DNA from: Candidatus Palauibacter rhopaloidicola
GTDB lineage: Bacteria; Gemmatimonadota; Gemmatimonadetes; Palauibacterales; Palauibacteraceae
Direction: 5' to 3'
Assembly: GCA_026914155.1 (NCBI GenBank)
Contig: JAPPGH010000062.1
Span: forward strand, 27,258 to 91,257
DNA: 64,000 nucleotides
Shown: positions 37,727 to 46,621 of the stretch, one piece after another
Layout of the letters: each line of letters opens with the position of its first letter
Numbering within the stretch: the stretch's first letter is position 1
Program-made: the position numbers and the translations under genes
Notes under the pieces: generated by a model
Seen by the model: only the letters and a program-made list of their open reading frames with translations
Databases searched by the model: none
Told to the model about the DNA's origin: nothing

Positions 37727-40700
37727 GTGAACGGATTTCATGCGGGAGCTCGCCGGCTTCCACCGCACCACATTACGATCCGCGTTCCATGGCACGATGG
37801 CGGCTGGGCCGGGCGCGTTTGCTCACAACCACTCGACAACTCCAGCTGCCTGATCCTTCGGGGGATCGCCGAGGAGCGCCGTGATCAGGTGGAGGTTGAC
37901 CTTGCCGGGGAACGGCTCGACGAGATACCGGCTGAGCAGCTCCCGCCGTGCGTGAGGGAGAGAGCTTCCTTCATGGCACCTTTCCCCTTACCTCGGGAGA
38001 TGAAACATCCGTACGTCACGAGTTCGCCGGAGACCCACGGGCACTTTCTGCCCACGCGCTTTCTCCAACCTGCCTATTCGGCGGCGTGTGTACCGTTCCG
38101 CTGGATGTTGCGGGAGGACGTTGAAGGAGAGCCAGACAAGGGTGTGATTGGGCGGGCTGAACGGCTCCACATTGGATGGGAGCCAAGCCGCGAGCCGGAT
38201 CTCGGGTTCAGGACGTCTTGGATCCAAGAGCGCGAAAATCAAAAGGCTCTTCTCGATACGTTTTTTGGTGCCCTTCGCCCGGAGGAATCGCTCTGCTTCT
38301 TCTATGCGAAACGCACTCCGCTCTCGGAGCAGGGCAAGCGGGTCATTATCGGCGTGGGCCGTGTGCTCTCGGTCGGGACGGCAACCGAGTACAGGTACGC
38401 CGGGTCAAATCCGCCTCTCCGCTCAATGCTCTGGGAGCGAAACATCGGCCACTCCGTTCGCCCTGGCTACGTAGACGGCTTCCTATTCCCCTATCAGGAC
38501 GCGTTGGCGCTAGCGGATGAGGAGGGGCTTAATCCGGAAGAGTTCGTGGCATTTGCACCGGACGAGCACTTCGAAGCCTACTCCTACGGTTCCGAGCTTC
38601 TGTCCCACGACGGTGCTGTCGCATCGCTGGTCGAGTGCGCCGCGACGCTACACCGGATCCGAGATAGAATCGAGGGTCCATGGCAGGAGGCACTTGCTTG
38701 GATTGACACACAGCTGAATCGCTTATGGGAGGCGCGCGGGGCTTTTCCCGGACTCGGTTCGGCGCTGTCGGCGTTCGGTTACGAGTGGGGATTCAGGCAC
38801 GGAACGTTGCTAGCATACGAAGTCGAACTCCTCCGTGAGCATCAACCCAAGACGAATCCATGGACTCTCGTCGATGCTGTCATGCGAGACCCCTCGAGGC
38901 TAGACAGCCCCGTGGCAACGCACCTCACGCCCCACCTGCGGGAAGGCTGGAAGAGGCTCTCTGCAGGAAAACGTAACCTGCTTCAGTTGCTTGGCCGGTG
39001 CGCCATCTCGCAAGAACAAGCCCTACGTTTCTACGATTCCACGGCGCGAGAGAGCGCGGGCATACGGCTCCCCGACTCGGGGGTCATCGCCAATCCATAC
39101 CTCTTGTTCGAACGGGACCGGCGATCCCAGGAGTCGATTCCGTTCGGGGCTGTCGATAGGGGCATGTTCCCCGACGAGGCGGTCCGCGAGAGCTTCCCGG
39201 TGCCGGCACCGAGTCACGTCGTTGATCCAGCTGATCCGCGACGCGTTCGTGCCTTCGTTTTGGACCTCCTGGAAGAGGCCGCCCAAGAAGGCCATACACT
39301 ACTCCCGCGTGATTGGGTCATTCGCCGCGCACGGGAGCGGCACTTGCGACCGGCACTCCCGCTCGGCGAAAACGTGCTGAATACGACGGAAAACAGCTTC
39401 GGCGAGGTCATCGGTCGCGCAACGACGCAGGACGGCAAACGGGCTTACCAGGTAGATCGCCTGGTCAATTGCCGACAGATTATCCGGAGGGAGATTCGCC
39501 GGCGCCATAAAGGAAGGCGGCACGCTGGCCACCACAACTGGCGAGAGCTGGTAGATGACGGTCTTCGTCAACCGATGCCGGAAGGCGGCGCCGAGAGAAA
39601 AAGGGAAGAGAGTGCCAGGAATGAGAAGGCGGAGGCGCTCAAGCAAATATTCGAGTCGCGCGTATCGGTATTGATCGGTTCAGCGGGAACGGGGAAGACT
39701 ACTCTGCTTCGCATGCTGTGCGACCTACCGGGCGTGGCTGAGCAGGGACTACTGCTCCTCGCACCCACGGGCAAAGCACGGGTGAGAATGGAGGAACAGA
39801 CCAAGCGGCCCGGTGCGGGGCGGACTCTGGCTCAGTTTCTCAATCGTCTCGGCCGGTACGATGGCCAAACCGGCGCCTACTTTCCGAATCCAGACGCTCC
39901 CCGATCCAGCAACTACCGAACCATCATCGTTGACGAGTGTTCGATGTTGACCGAAGAGCAGATGGCGGCCCTGATTGATTCGGTAACGAACGTTGAACGC
40001 TTGGTGCTTGTGGGCGATATACGGCAGCTTCCTCCCATCGGATCCGGGCGCCCATTTGTCGATATCGTGAATGATTTAGAGCCTCAGGACGTAGGAACAT
40101 CCAATGTTCGCTGCGGACCCGGTTATGCCGAACTGATGATCCCTCGGCGACATCTAGGCCACGCCCGCCCTGACGTTCTCCTCGCATCCCACTTCAGCGG
40201 ACAGCCACTCGACCCCGGCATGGACGCAGTGTTCGACGCTGCTAACGGTGCCGAAGGAAGTCATCTTCGTTTGGTTCAGTGGACCCATCCGCAAGAGCTT
40301 CAACAGCTGGTGATCGAAGAGATCGCGTCGGCATTAAAGCTTGCTGGGATCGATGACGAGCTTGGTTTTGAGGAATCGATTGGCGGATCGCGCCACAACG
40401 ACATTCCGCGGGCCTTCTTTTGGCCGAAATCTCAAAGGCATCCGGGTGCCGCCGCGAGGGCCGAGGCTTGGCAGATCTTGTCACCTGTCCGAGCTGGGCT
40501 CGCGGGCGTCGATGCTCTCAACCGCGCAATCCAAGGGCAGTATCGGCAGAAGGTTAATACCCTCGCCCAAGCGAAATGGAACCGAAAGGTGCCGAAACCT
40601 GCTGGGCCACAAGGACTCCTCTACGGAGACAAGGTGATCAACGTCATCAACCAGCGCCGGACGGATGTCTACCCCAAGCCGGAGGGAGAGGCCTACGTCG

Positions 40701-41551
40701 CCAATGGAGACATTGGAGTCATCGTCGGCCAGTATAAGACCAAGCGATTCCGACATACACCGTGGAAGCTCGAAGTCGAGTGGGCGGGGCAGCTAGGTCA
40801 AAAATACGGCTTCTCTCATCGCGAGTTCGGAGATGAGGTAAGCCATCCACTGGAATTGGCGTACAGCCTGACCGTACACAAGACGCAGGGAAGCGAGTTC
40901 GGGCTGACCTTGGTCGTGCTCACCAACCCGTGCTGGCTCCTCTCAAGAGAGCTCCTTTACACAGCGTTGACAAGACATCGGGAGAGACTCGTGGTGCTTC
41001 ATCAAGGATCACTAGCTGAGTTCCGTGAGTACGCTCGAGACAACCATTCGGAAATTGCTCGTCGAATGACCAATCTGTTTGCAGACCCGTTACCGCGGCA
41101 AGTTCAGATGGACGGGAAGTCACAATTCCTTGAAGACCGACTCATCCACCACACGGAACGAGGTGATTTGGTGCGATCCAAGTCCGAACTAGTGATCGCG
41201 GACAAACTACACCACAGAGGCATCGACTACGCTTACGAGCAACCGGTTGCCCTCCCCAATGGTCGCACCCGCTACCCCGATTTCACCATTAGCGATCCTG
41301 CGTACGGTGTGACGTTCTACTGGGAGCACCTCGGTATGTACCACGACGCGGGCTACCGGAGACGGTGGGAGGAGAAGCGTGCCGAGTACGTGGAAGCCGG
41401 AATCGTACCCCTGGGGAGCAACACAGGCTCGGACCGGATCCTGATCGAGACGATGGATGATGAGGGCGGAGGACTCGACGCCGCGACACTAGCCCGTCTG
41501 ATCGATGAGGTCATTCTCGGGGAACCGCCGGAGTTAGGGACACGCTCGTGA
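37727..41551 (+). CDS. RecD-like superfamily 1 helicase with C-terminal PD-(D/E)XK-like nuclease
   Basis: The start is uncertain: GTG at 37727 follows GGACGGAA and precedes conserved ITIRVPWHDGGWAGRVCSQP, but the frame is open from 37652. A 640-residue N-terminal region of unknown fold leads to a RecD/Upf1-like motor: Walker A IGSAGTGKTTLL (Lys657), Walker B IIVDECSMLT (Asp736), motif III GDIRQLPPIG, and motifs V-VI LTVHKTQGSEF and LYTALTRHRERL. The last 130 residues contain SELVIADKLHHRGIDY, RYPDFTI (Asp1185) and YWEHLGM, a nuclease-like core of PD-(D/E)XK type with Glu but no clear Lys. The next gene, a SIR2 protein, starts inside its stop (GTGA), so they act as a pair. Confidence 0.85.
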   Translation: MNGFHAGARRLPPHHITIRVPWHDGGWAGRVCSQPLDNSSCLILRGIAEERRDQVEVDLAGERLDEIPAEQLPPCVRERASFMAPFPLPREMKHPYVTSSPETHGHFLPTRFLQPAYSAACVPFRWMLREDVEGEPDKGVIGRAERLHIGWEPSREPDLGFRTSWIQERENQKALLDTFFGALRPEESLCFFYAKRTPLSEQGKRVIIGVGRVLSVGTATEYRYAGSNPPLRSMLWERNIGHSVRPGYVDGFLFPYQDALALADEEGLNPEEFVAFAPDEHFEAYSYGSELLSHDGAVASLVECAATLHRIRDRIEGPWQEALAWIDTQLNRLWEARGAFPGLGSALSAFGYEWGFRHGTLLAYEVELLREHQPKTNPWTLVDAVMRDPSRLDSPVATHLTPHLREGWKRLSAGKRNLLQLLGRCAISQEQALRFYDSTARESAGIRLPDSGVIANPYLLFERDRRSQESIPFGAVDRGMFPDEAVRESFPVPAPSHVVDPADPRRVRAFVLDLLEEAAQEGHTLLPRDWVIRRARERHLRPALPLGENVLNTTENSFGEVIGRATTQDGKRAYQVDRLVNCRQIIRREIRRRHKGRRHAGHHNWRELVDDGLRQPMPEGGAERKREESARNEKAEALKQIFESRVSVLIGSAGTGKTTLLRMLCDLPGVAEQGLLLLAPTGKARVRMEEQTKRPGAGRTLAQFLNRLGRYDGQTGAYFPNPDAPRSSNYRTIIVDECSMLTEEQMAALIDSVTNVERLVLVGDIRQLPPIGSGRPFVDIVNDLEPQDVGTSNVRCGPGYAELMIPRRHLGHARPDVLLASHFSGQPLDPGMDAVFDAANGAEGSHLRLVQWTHPQELQQLVIEEIASALKLAGIDDELGFEESIGGSRHNDIPRAFFWPKSQRHPGAAARAEAWQILSPVRAGLAGVDALNRAIQGQYRQKVNTLAQAKWNRKVPKPAGPQGLLYGDKVINVINQRRTDVYPKPEGEAYVANGDIGVIVGQYKTKRFRHTPWKLEVEWAGQLGQKYGFSHREFGDEVSHPLELAYSLTVHKTQGSEFGLTLVVLTNPCWLLSRELLYTALTRHRERLVVLHQGSLAEFREYARDNHSEIARRMTNLFADPLPRQVQMDGKSQFLEDRLIHHTERGDLVRSKSELVIADKLHHRGIDYAYEQPVALPNGRTRYPDFTISDPAYGVTFYWEHLGMYHDAGYRRRWEEKRAEYVEAGIVPLGSNTGSDRILIETMDDEGGGLDAATLARLIDEVILGEPPELGTRS

Positions 41552-43179
41552 CACTTCTTTCGGCGTTTCCTATGCCACTACTCGATGACCTCGTCAGAGG
41601 ACGATGGCTGCCGGTGGTTGGTGCCGGGTTTTCGAGAAACGCCATCGTTCCAACCGGAAGGGCAATGCCGCTCTGGGACGACCTAGGTCAAGCCTTGGCG
41701 CAGGAGATGCGGAACTATCCTTATTCGACTCCCCTTGACGCCCTCTCAGGGTTCGAACATGAATTCTCTCGGCCGCGCTTAGTGGAGCGTCTCGGTGAAC
41801 TCTTGCAGGTCAGAGATGCACAGCCCGGGAATGCGCACGGAGCCTTCTGCTCCCTTCCTTTCGATGTCGTATGCACGACGAACCTGGAGTTTCTGCTCGA
41901 GCGGCAGTACATGCTCCTGGGTCGATACTGCTGGCCCGTAATCGACGAAGATCAACTTGCGGTTAGTCGAGGGAGGACGGCGGTCACGCTCCTGAAGTTA
42001 CACGGAGATGTTCACCATCCCGGTAGACTTGTAGTCACGGAATCAGACTACGATGGATTCCTTGATAGATATCCTCTGTTAGCAACATATCTGTCCAGCT
42101 TACTGATAACGCGGACGGCCGTGTTCGTGGGCTATAGCCTCAACGACCCAGATTTGCGCCAAATGCGTCAGGTGATCGCGGATCGGCTCGGTAAGGGTCG
42201 CCGTGCCGCGTACGCGATCTTGGTGGCTCCCAACCCGCCTGAGATCGCGAGGTTTGAACGCAGAGGCGTGAAGGTGGTGGCAATCCCAGACAACGGCGGC
42301 GGATACGGACCGACGCTGGCTGAGGTTTTCCATGCCTTGTCGAGCTATTGGAATCGACATGTACTAGATCCCGACGACATTGTAGAAGAGGAAGTCCGGC
42401 AGGAGCTTACACTTCCCAATACTGTACCTAGCAGGATCTGCTTCTTCTCCGTCCCACATGATTTGCAGTCGTTCTATCGGGCCCACGCGTTCCCAGTTGC
42501 CGAGAGCCACGGGCTCGTCCCAATGACCGTAGAGGATATTGTAGCGAGAGGAGACAACATAGCAGCGACGATTGGAGCGCTAATCTCGCGTGCGCATGCA
42601 GTGGTGGTCGACGCATCGAGCGGGTTCACGATACAGGAGCTTGCCATTGCGCGGGCGCAGGGCAAGACACGGCGTACGCTCGTGATCTTGCCTGCGGGGC
42701 AACGGGTAACTTCCGAGACCGCCGGAACCAAGCGGCTGGAAAGACCGGAGGACGTTCACGTTGATCACTCCCGTTTCGTGTCGGAGCTTGCTGCTTGGTT
42801 CTCGGAGGTCGGCGTAGGCCTTGCGACCAGCCGTCCAAGAGAGCCGGTGAGGCTTCTGAATCAAGGAGAGTTTCGGGCCGCCGTGATCTCCGCCATAACG
42901 TTGCTCGAGGCGGCAATTCGGCGAACACTCTCGGATCGACGTGCGCTCTTTTCGGAGCGGATATCACTTGGTAGTCTGCTGCGGGGGGAGTTGATTGCGG
43001 AGCTGGTGGGGCCAGAGTACGTGAGTCGCGTGGACGAATGGCGTCGCGTCCGGAACCGCGCCGTACACACAACCGAGCCGGTTGATGCAGGTGTCGCCAC
43101 GGAAATCGTGAATGGTGCAGCGGAGTTGATAGATAGGCTTGCCGATAGAGATGGGCCAAGGACGACGACTCGGGAATGA
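41548..43179 (+). CDS. SIR2-domain protein with central Rossmann-like and C-terminal HEPN-like regions
   Basis: Residues about 15-260 form a SIR2 domain: LPVVGAGFSRNA (NAD-binding), TTNLEFLLE with Asn112, and LKLHGDVHHPG with His152, the catalytic Asn and His of SIR2 NADases. Residues about 290-400 (RICFFSVPHDLQSFYR, AHAVVVDASSGFTIQELAIARAQGK) look like a nucleoside-deoxyribosyltransferase or TIR-like Rossmann domain. The last 110 residues are helical with R-N-R-A-V-H at 502-507, matching the HEPN ribonuclease R-x4-H motif. The GTG start overlaps the helicase gene. SIR2 effectors paired with a nucleic-acid motor typically deplete NAD when phage DNA is sensed; that role is inferred. Confidence 0.87.
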   Translation: MTLLSAFPMPLLDDLVRGRWLPVVGAGFSRNAIVPTGRAMPLWDDLGQALAQEMRNYPYSTPLDALSGFEHEFSRPRLVERLGELLQVRDAQPGNAHGAFCSLPFDVVCTTNLEFLLERQYMLLGRYCWPVIDEDQLAVSRGRTAVTLLKLHGDVHHPGRLVVTESDYDGFLDRYPLLATYLSSLLITRTAVFVGYSLNDPDLRQMRQVIADRLGKGRRAAYAILVAPNPPEIARFERRGVKVVAIPDNGGGYGPTLAEVFHALSSYWNRHVLDPDDIVEEEVRQELTLPNTVPSRICFFSVPHDLQSFYRAHAFPVAESHGLVPMTVEDIVARGDNIAATIGALISRAHAVVVDASSGFTIQELAIARAQGKTRRTLVILPAGQRVTSETAGTKRLERPEDVHVDHSRFVSELAAWFSEVGVGLATSRPREPVRLLNQGEFRAAVISAITLLEAAIRRTLSDRRALFSERISLGSLLRGELIAELVGPEYVSRVDEWRRVRNRAVHTTEPVDAGVATEIVNGAAELIDRLADRDGPRTTTRE

Positions 43180-43216
43180 GGAAACCGTTTGGCGCTCGTG
43201 CGGATGCTGTACCATC

Positions 43217-43272
43217 TCCTACAGCATCATCGCGGCCACCGCGCGCATCCGCTCAACCAGATTCCGGGCGAC
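43217..43272 (-). pseudogene. 3'-end fragment of an M28 peptidase gene
   Basis: On the minus strand this segment reads ARNLVERMRAVAAMML and a stop. It closely matches the end of the intact M28 gene at 61497 (VRNLAERMRAVAAMMP and a stop). The nucleotide match covers about 55 bases, including the bases around the stop. Nothing else of the gene is present here. It is a scar of a recombination or of an ancestral second M28 gene. Confidence 0.55.
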
Positions 43273-43577
43273 TGGTAGCGATGGGTTATTCATCGTCGAC
43301 CGCTCGCAGGCGGTGCTCACGGCAGACCAGTGATGAACGGTATGCCCCAGGGTAGGCGGTGCAGACGGGAATGGATCGACTCCGTTGAACGAACTCTAGC
43401 GAGATACGTAGCTAAGAGCCCGCGCCGTCGAAACCGATGGTGTGGAGCGATTCGGATGGTTCTCGGCGGCCATTGAGGCCCGAGTCCGTCTTGATTCATC
43501 GCTGGTCACCTCGTCGGCGGAACCCTACCTTACCGTGAGTCCGAACGGTGGCATCCTGGGGCGAGAGAGGAAGGGAG

Positions 43578-43787
43578 ATGGGTATCACATACACGTTTGC
43601 CGACGGCAAGAGGATCAAGGTGCTGAGGGCGTTGGGCGACCGCGTGGCCTACCTGACTGAACGAGGACAGGTGTACCCGGGAGACCCCATCTACGGAGAA
43701 TACATCGACGCGATCGAACAGCAGCGAAAGGTGGCCCGCCGGGCACGATTCGGAGAATCTGAACACGATCAGGGTGCTCCACGCTGA
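43578..43787 (+). CDS. Small protein, unknown (69 aa)
   Basis: The ATG at 43578 has GAAGGGAG upstream. The product begins GITYTFADGKRIKVLRALGDR, a beta-hairpin-like stretch, then DPIYGEYIDAIEQQRKVARRARFG, a basic helix. It lies about 60 bases before the protease gene in the same direction and may be co-transcribed with it. The rest of the roughly 400-base gap to its left contains only the M28 fragment. No family recognised. Confidence 0.58.
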   Translation: MGITYTFADGKRIKVLRALGDRVAYLTERGQVYPGDPIYGEYIDAIEQQRKVARRARFGESEHDQGAPR

Positions 43788-43844
43788 CTTCGTCGTCATT
43801 CAAGCCGGGGCCCGGCCCCCCCAACGGCGAATCGCGCGTGAAGT

Positions 43845-44681
43845 ATGTCGAACTGCGAAAGGACCGAGGTAGAGGAGGATTCCGTTACGTCTTCTGACTC
43901 AACGCCCACGTCAGAGCAGCTTGGGGCCCTCCGCCGCCTCGTCGACACCGGATTCATCCCAACGGTCGAGCAGACTCTGAAAGAGTTGACGGCCCCCTTC
44001 TTCTGGTACGATCCGGATCGGCGTACGAGAAGCCGCACCATGGGCGGGGGGACGGTTTGCTTCGTTCAAACGGGGGTTCGGTTTCTGGGTCTCACGGCCG
44101 CGCACGTACATCGGGCGTTTACGAGAGCCCTCGAGCGCGACCCGGGATTAGGCTGTCAGATCGGCGGCTATTCGTTCCGTCCAGTCGAGCACTTAATCGA
44201 CATCGACGATGATCTGGACTTGGCGACGTATCGCTTGTCGGAGATCCAAGCGAACGCTGCCGGAGCCTACTTTCATTCACCACCCGCTTGGCCGCCAGAA
44301 CCATCTGAAGATGACGATCTGGTCATGGTCGGGGGTTGGCCTTGGGGGTCAGTTGTTGAGCAGGCTGGCAGTTCCACCCGCGATTTCCTGCATTTCATTG
44401 GACGTTCTGTCGGGACCTCCAATAACAATCTGAGCGTGGCACTTCACAGGTCCACGAGCATACCGTACGGTAGCCAGTCCCTGAGTCCCGACCTCAACCT
44501 TGGTGGCATGAGCGGTGGGGCGATGTGCGTGCTGAGGCATCTGCTCAATCCGAACAAGATTGCTCGACAGGAGTTGGTAGGGGTCGTTTACGAGCTTTCC
44601 CCCAGGCTGTCGGATCTGACGCTGGCTCGACCTCTCACGCGGATTGCAGCGGACGGCCGGTTGATCCGGAGCGACGGCTGA
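43845..44681 (+). CDS. Trypsin-like serine protease, cytoplasmic
   Basis: The 278-residue protein has a chymotrypsin-fold triad in the right order: His87 in FLGLTAAHVHRA, Asp125 in DLDLATYRL, and Ser223 in LGGMSGGAMC (G-x-S-G-G). An N-terminal region of about 60 residues (LGALRRLVDTGFIPTVEQTL) precedes the protease. There is no signal peptide or transmembrane helix, so it should act in the cytoplasm, which is unusual for a housekeeping trypsin-like enzyme but typical of proteases in defence systems. It sits between the RecD/SIR2 pair and the DUF262 gene. Its target and activator are unknown. Confidence 0.77.
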   Translation: MSNCERTEVEEDSVTSSDSTPTSEQLGALRRLVDTGFIPTVEQTLKELTAPFFWYDPDRRTRSRTMGGGTVCFVQTGVRFLGLTAAHVHRAFTRALERDPGLGCQIGGYSFRPVEHLIDIDDDLDLATYRLSEIQANAAGAYFHSPPAWPPEPSEDDDLVMVGGWPWGSVVEQAGSSTRDFLHFIGRSVGTSNNNLSVALHRSTSIPYGSQSLSPDLNLGGMSGGAMCVLRHLLNPNKIARQELVGVVYELSPRLSDLTLARPLTRIAADGRLIRSDG

Positions 44682-44780
44682 CGGCGAGGGAATGGTCTCC
44701 CGCTGGCGGAACCGCGTTGTCGCGTACTCGAAGTCTACGCCAACTCGATACGGGTTTCTTTTTGTGACACCGCCGTCGCG

Positions 44781-46523
44781 CTAGTCCGGGCCATCCTTGT
44801 GGTCCGAAGCAAGAAGGCGACGCAACCTCTCCAGGATCAGCGTTCGGCGCGCCTCGTAGAAAGCTAGGAAGCTCGATACTTCCGTTGGTACGTCCCCCAG
44901 GTCGTGTAGGTGGCAGTGCCGCTGCCTCTGTTCGTCGGAATAATGCCCGCGCAGCCATTCGGCCGGGAGCTTGGCGCCCTTGGCCATGTTTTTTGAACCT
45001 TCGAGCAGTTGGAGGTTGGCCAGGCAGTTTACTCGATCCCGATATTCGAGGATCTGTTCCTCGGGTACACCGGCCTTCCTTAGGTGCGCCGCCGTCATCA
45101 ACGCGCGAGGGAAGACATGGTCGACGTGGAAGCGGTTTGTGGCCACGTCGACGAAGTCGTACAGAAGGAAGAGGAGGCTATAGGCCCTTCCATGGTAGCC
45201 GGTATCTGCTAAGTCTTGGAGCTCTTCGTCATCGAAGGTCAGGCTCTTGCCGCGGGCGCGCATGGCCTCCTCAATCTCGCGGGCCGGAAAGCCATCGGGA
45301 CAGGAACTCCTCCGGATCGCCTTGCGGATCGCCACCAATAGGTTGTCCACGCCGCTGCTCCAGGTCCCGCGCTTCATCAGCGAGCGAATCAACCAGTGAC
45401 GAATCTTCGTGCGATCAGCGTCGCCCAGCGATGGCTGACGGTGGTGGAGATAGTATGCGATCGGCAGGAGGGCGTTCGCCGAAGTCAAACTTTGTCTCGA
45501 ATAGCCGAACGAGGCTGCTAGCTCCACCGTTGCGGTAATCGTGCTTCTGATGCGATCCCATTGATCCTGTAGGGTGCCCATCTTCGATCTTCTGAAGTTC
45601 TCAACCTTGAATCGGATGCTGCTGCTGTCACCAAGCATCAGGCAGGCCTTGAGCACGAAGTCCTGGTTGAACGAGAAGCCCTGACCGACGTTGGAGATCT
45701 CGTCAACGAGCGCGTGGATCTCCTTCCGCGCATCGACCTTATCCCATTGGGCCACCGCCATGCTGAGGAGCATGTCTGAGTGGGAGAGCGTTGTGCCGCC
45801 GCTGTTAGTGCGAACGAAAATGTTGAGAACCCGTTCCGGGTTCTGGTCCGGCTCTTCGTAAGCCGAGATGATACCGTCGCTATGAACGACGTGGTGAAGC
45901 CTGGTGAGCGTCTTGAGCGGCTCCTTCGTCTCCGTAAGCCCCTTTTCGTCAAAGACGGTTTCGATCAAGTCCGAGGAATCCTCAACGTTCAGGATGTCCC
46001 CCACACGATACCAGTGTTCTTTGTCGTTCCGGCGTTCGGCCTCACCCTCCCGGAGAAGGCGGAATTCGTACAAGAGATCCTCCTCGTCCTCCGTACGAGG
46101 GGCGAGGAGATTGAGGTAGAGCCGCCGTTCTGGGAAAGCCTGAGGATTGTTCCACCACAGGCGGGGGAGCTTCCATCTCCCGGAGCCGTGCAGCCCGACA
46201 TTGAGGGCCGTGAGACGTTGCTGTCCATCGAGTACCGCCTTCAGGCCGGGCACGGAAGCTGGCGCTCCAAAGACGGGATTGTGAGGCGTGCGCTGGTCGT
46301 AGTGCGTAATGAACTGGTAGAAGTTGTAGTTCCTGGCGGTATCGGGCTCGACTTCCCAGAACAGGAAGGAGCCGATCGGGTAACCGCGCATGAGGCTGTC
46401 AAAGAGTCGCTCGATCTGGTGCGGCCTCCACACGAACTCCCGTTGAATGGCCGGAAGCAGGTAGCGGCTGTTGTGGATGTTGGCGACCGCTTGTTTGATC
46501 GTGATCGGCGTCTGGAATGCCAT
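44781..46523 (-). CDS. DUF262 and HNH-type type IV restriction protein (GmrSD-like)
   Basis: The N-terminal DUF262 domain has the ParB-like signature: LLPAIQREFVWRPHQIERLFDSL, IGSFLFWEV and LDGQQRLTAL (D-G-Q-Q-R at residues 99-103). The C-terminal region contains FHVDHVFPRAL (His466, Asp468, His469) followed by NCLANLQLLEGSKN, the H-x-x-P/N-type HNH nuclease seen in DUF1524-like proteins. GmrSD and relatives cut modified (for example glucosylated) phage DNA using this pair of domains. The 580-residue length fits a fused single-chain enzyme. It is a single gene on the minus strand, convergent with the protease. Confidence 0.9.
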   Translation of the reverse strand: MAFQTPITIKQAVANIHNSRYLLPAIQREFVWRPHQIERLFDSLMRGYPIGSFLFWEVEPDTARNYNFYQFITHYDQRTPHNPVFGAPASVPGLKAVLDGQQRLTALNVGLHGSGRWKLPRLWWNNPQAFPERRLYLNLLAPRTEDEEDLLYEFRLLREGEAERRNDKEHWYRVGDILNVEDSSDLIETVFDEKGLTETKEPLKTLTRLHHVVHSDGIISAYEEPDQNPERVLNIFVRTNSGGTTLSHSDMLLSMAVAQWDKVDARKEIHALVDEISNVGQGFSFNQDFVLKACLMLGDSSSIRFKVENFRRSKMGTLQDQWDRIRSTITATVELAASFGYSRQSLTSANALLPIAYYLHHRQPSLGDADRTKIRHWLIRSLMKRGTWSSGVDNLLVAIRKAIRRSSCPDGFPAREIEEAMRARGKSLTFDDEELQDLADTGYHGRAYSLLFLLYDFVDVATNRFHVDHVFPRALMTAAHLRKAGVPEEQILEYRDRVNCLANLQLLEGSKNMAKGAKLPAEWLRGHYSDEQRQRHCHLHDLGDVPTEVSSFLAFYEARRTLILERLRRLLASDHKDGPD

Positions 46524-46621
46524 GGTTTCGCCTTACTGAAGGAACAGGGGCAAGAGGTGTGTCAACGTTATCACCATCGTCGTGGGCGCAACCAGCATCG
46601 GTCGGCTGACGTCGACCCGCC

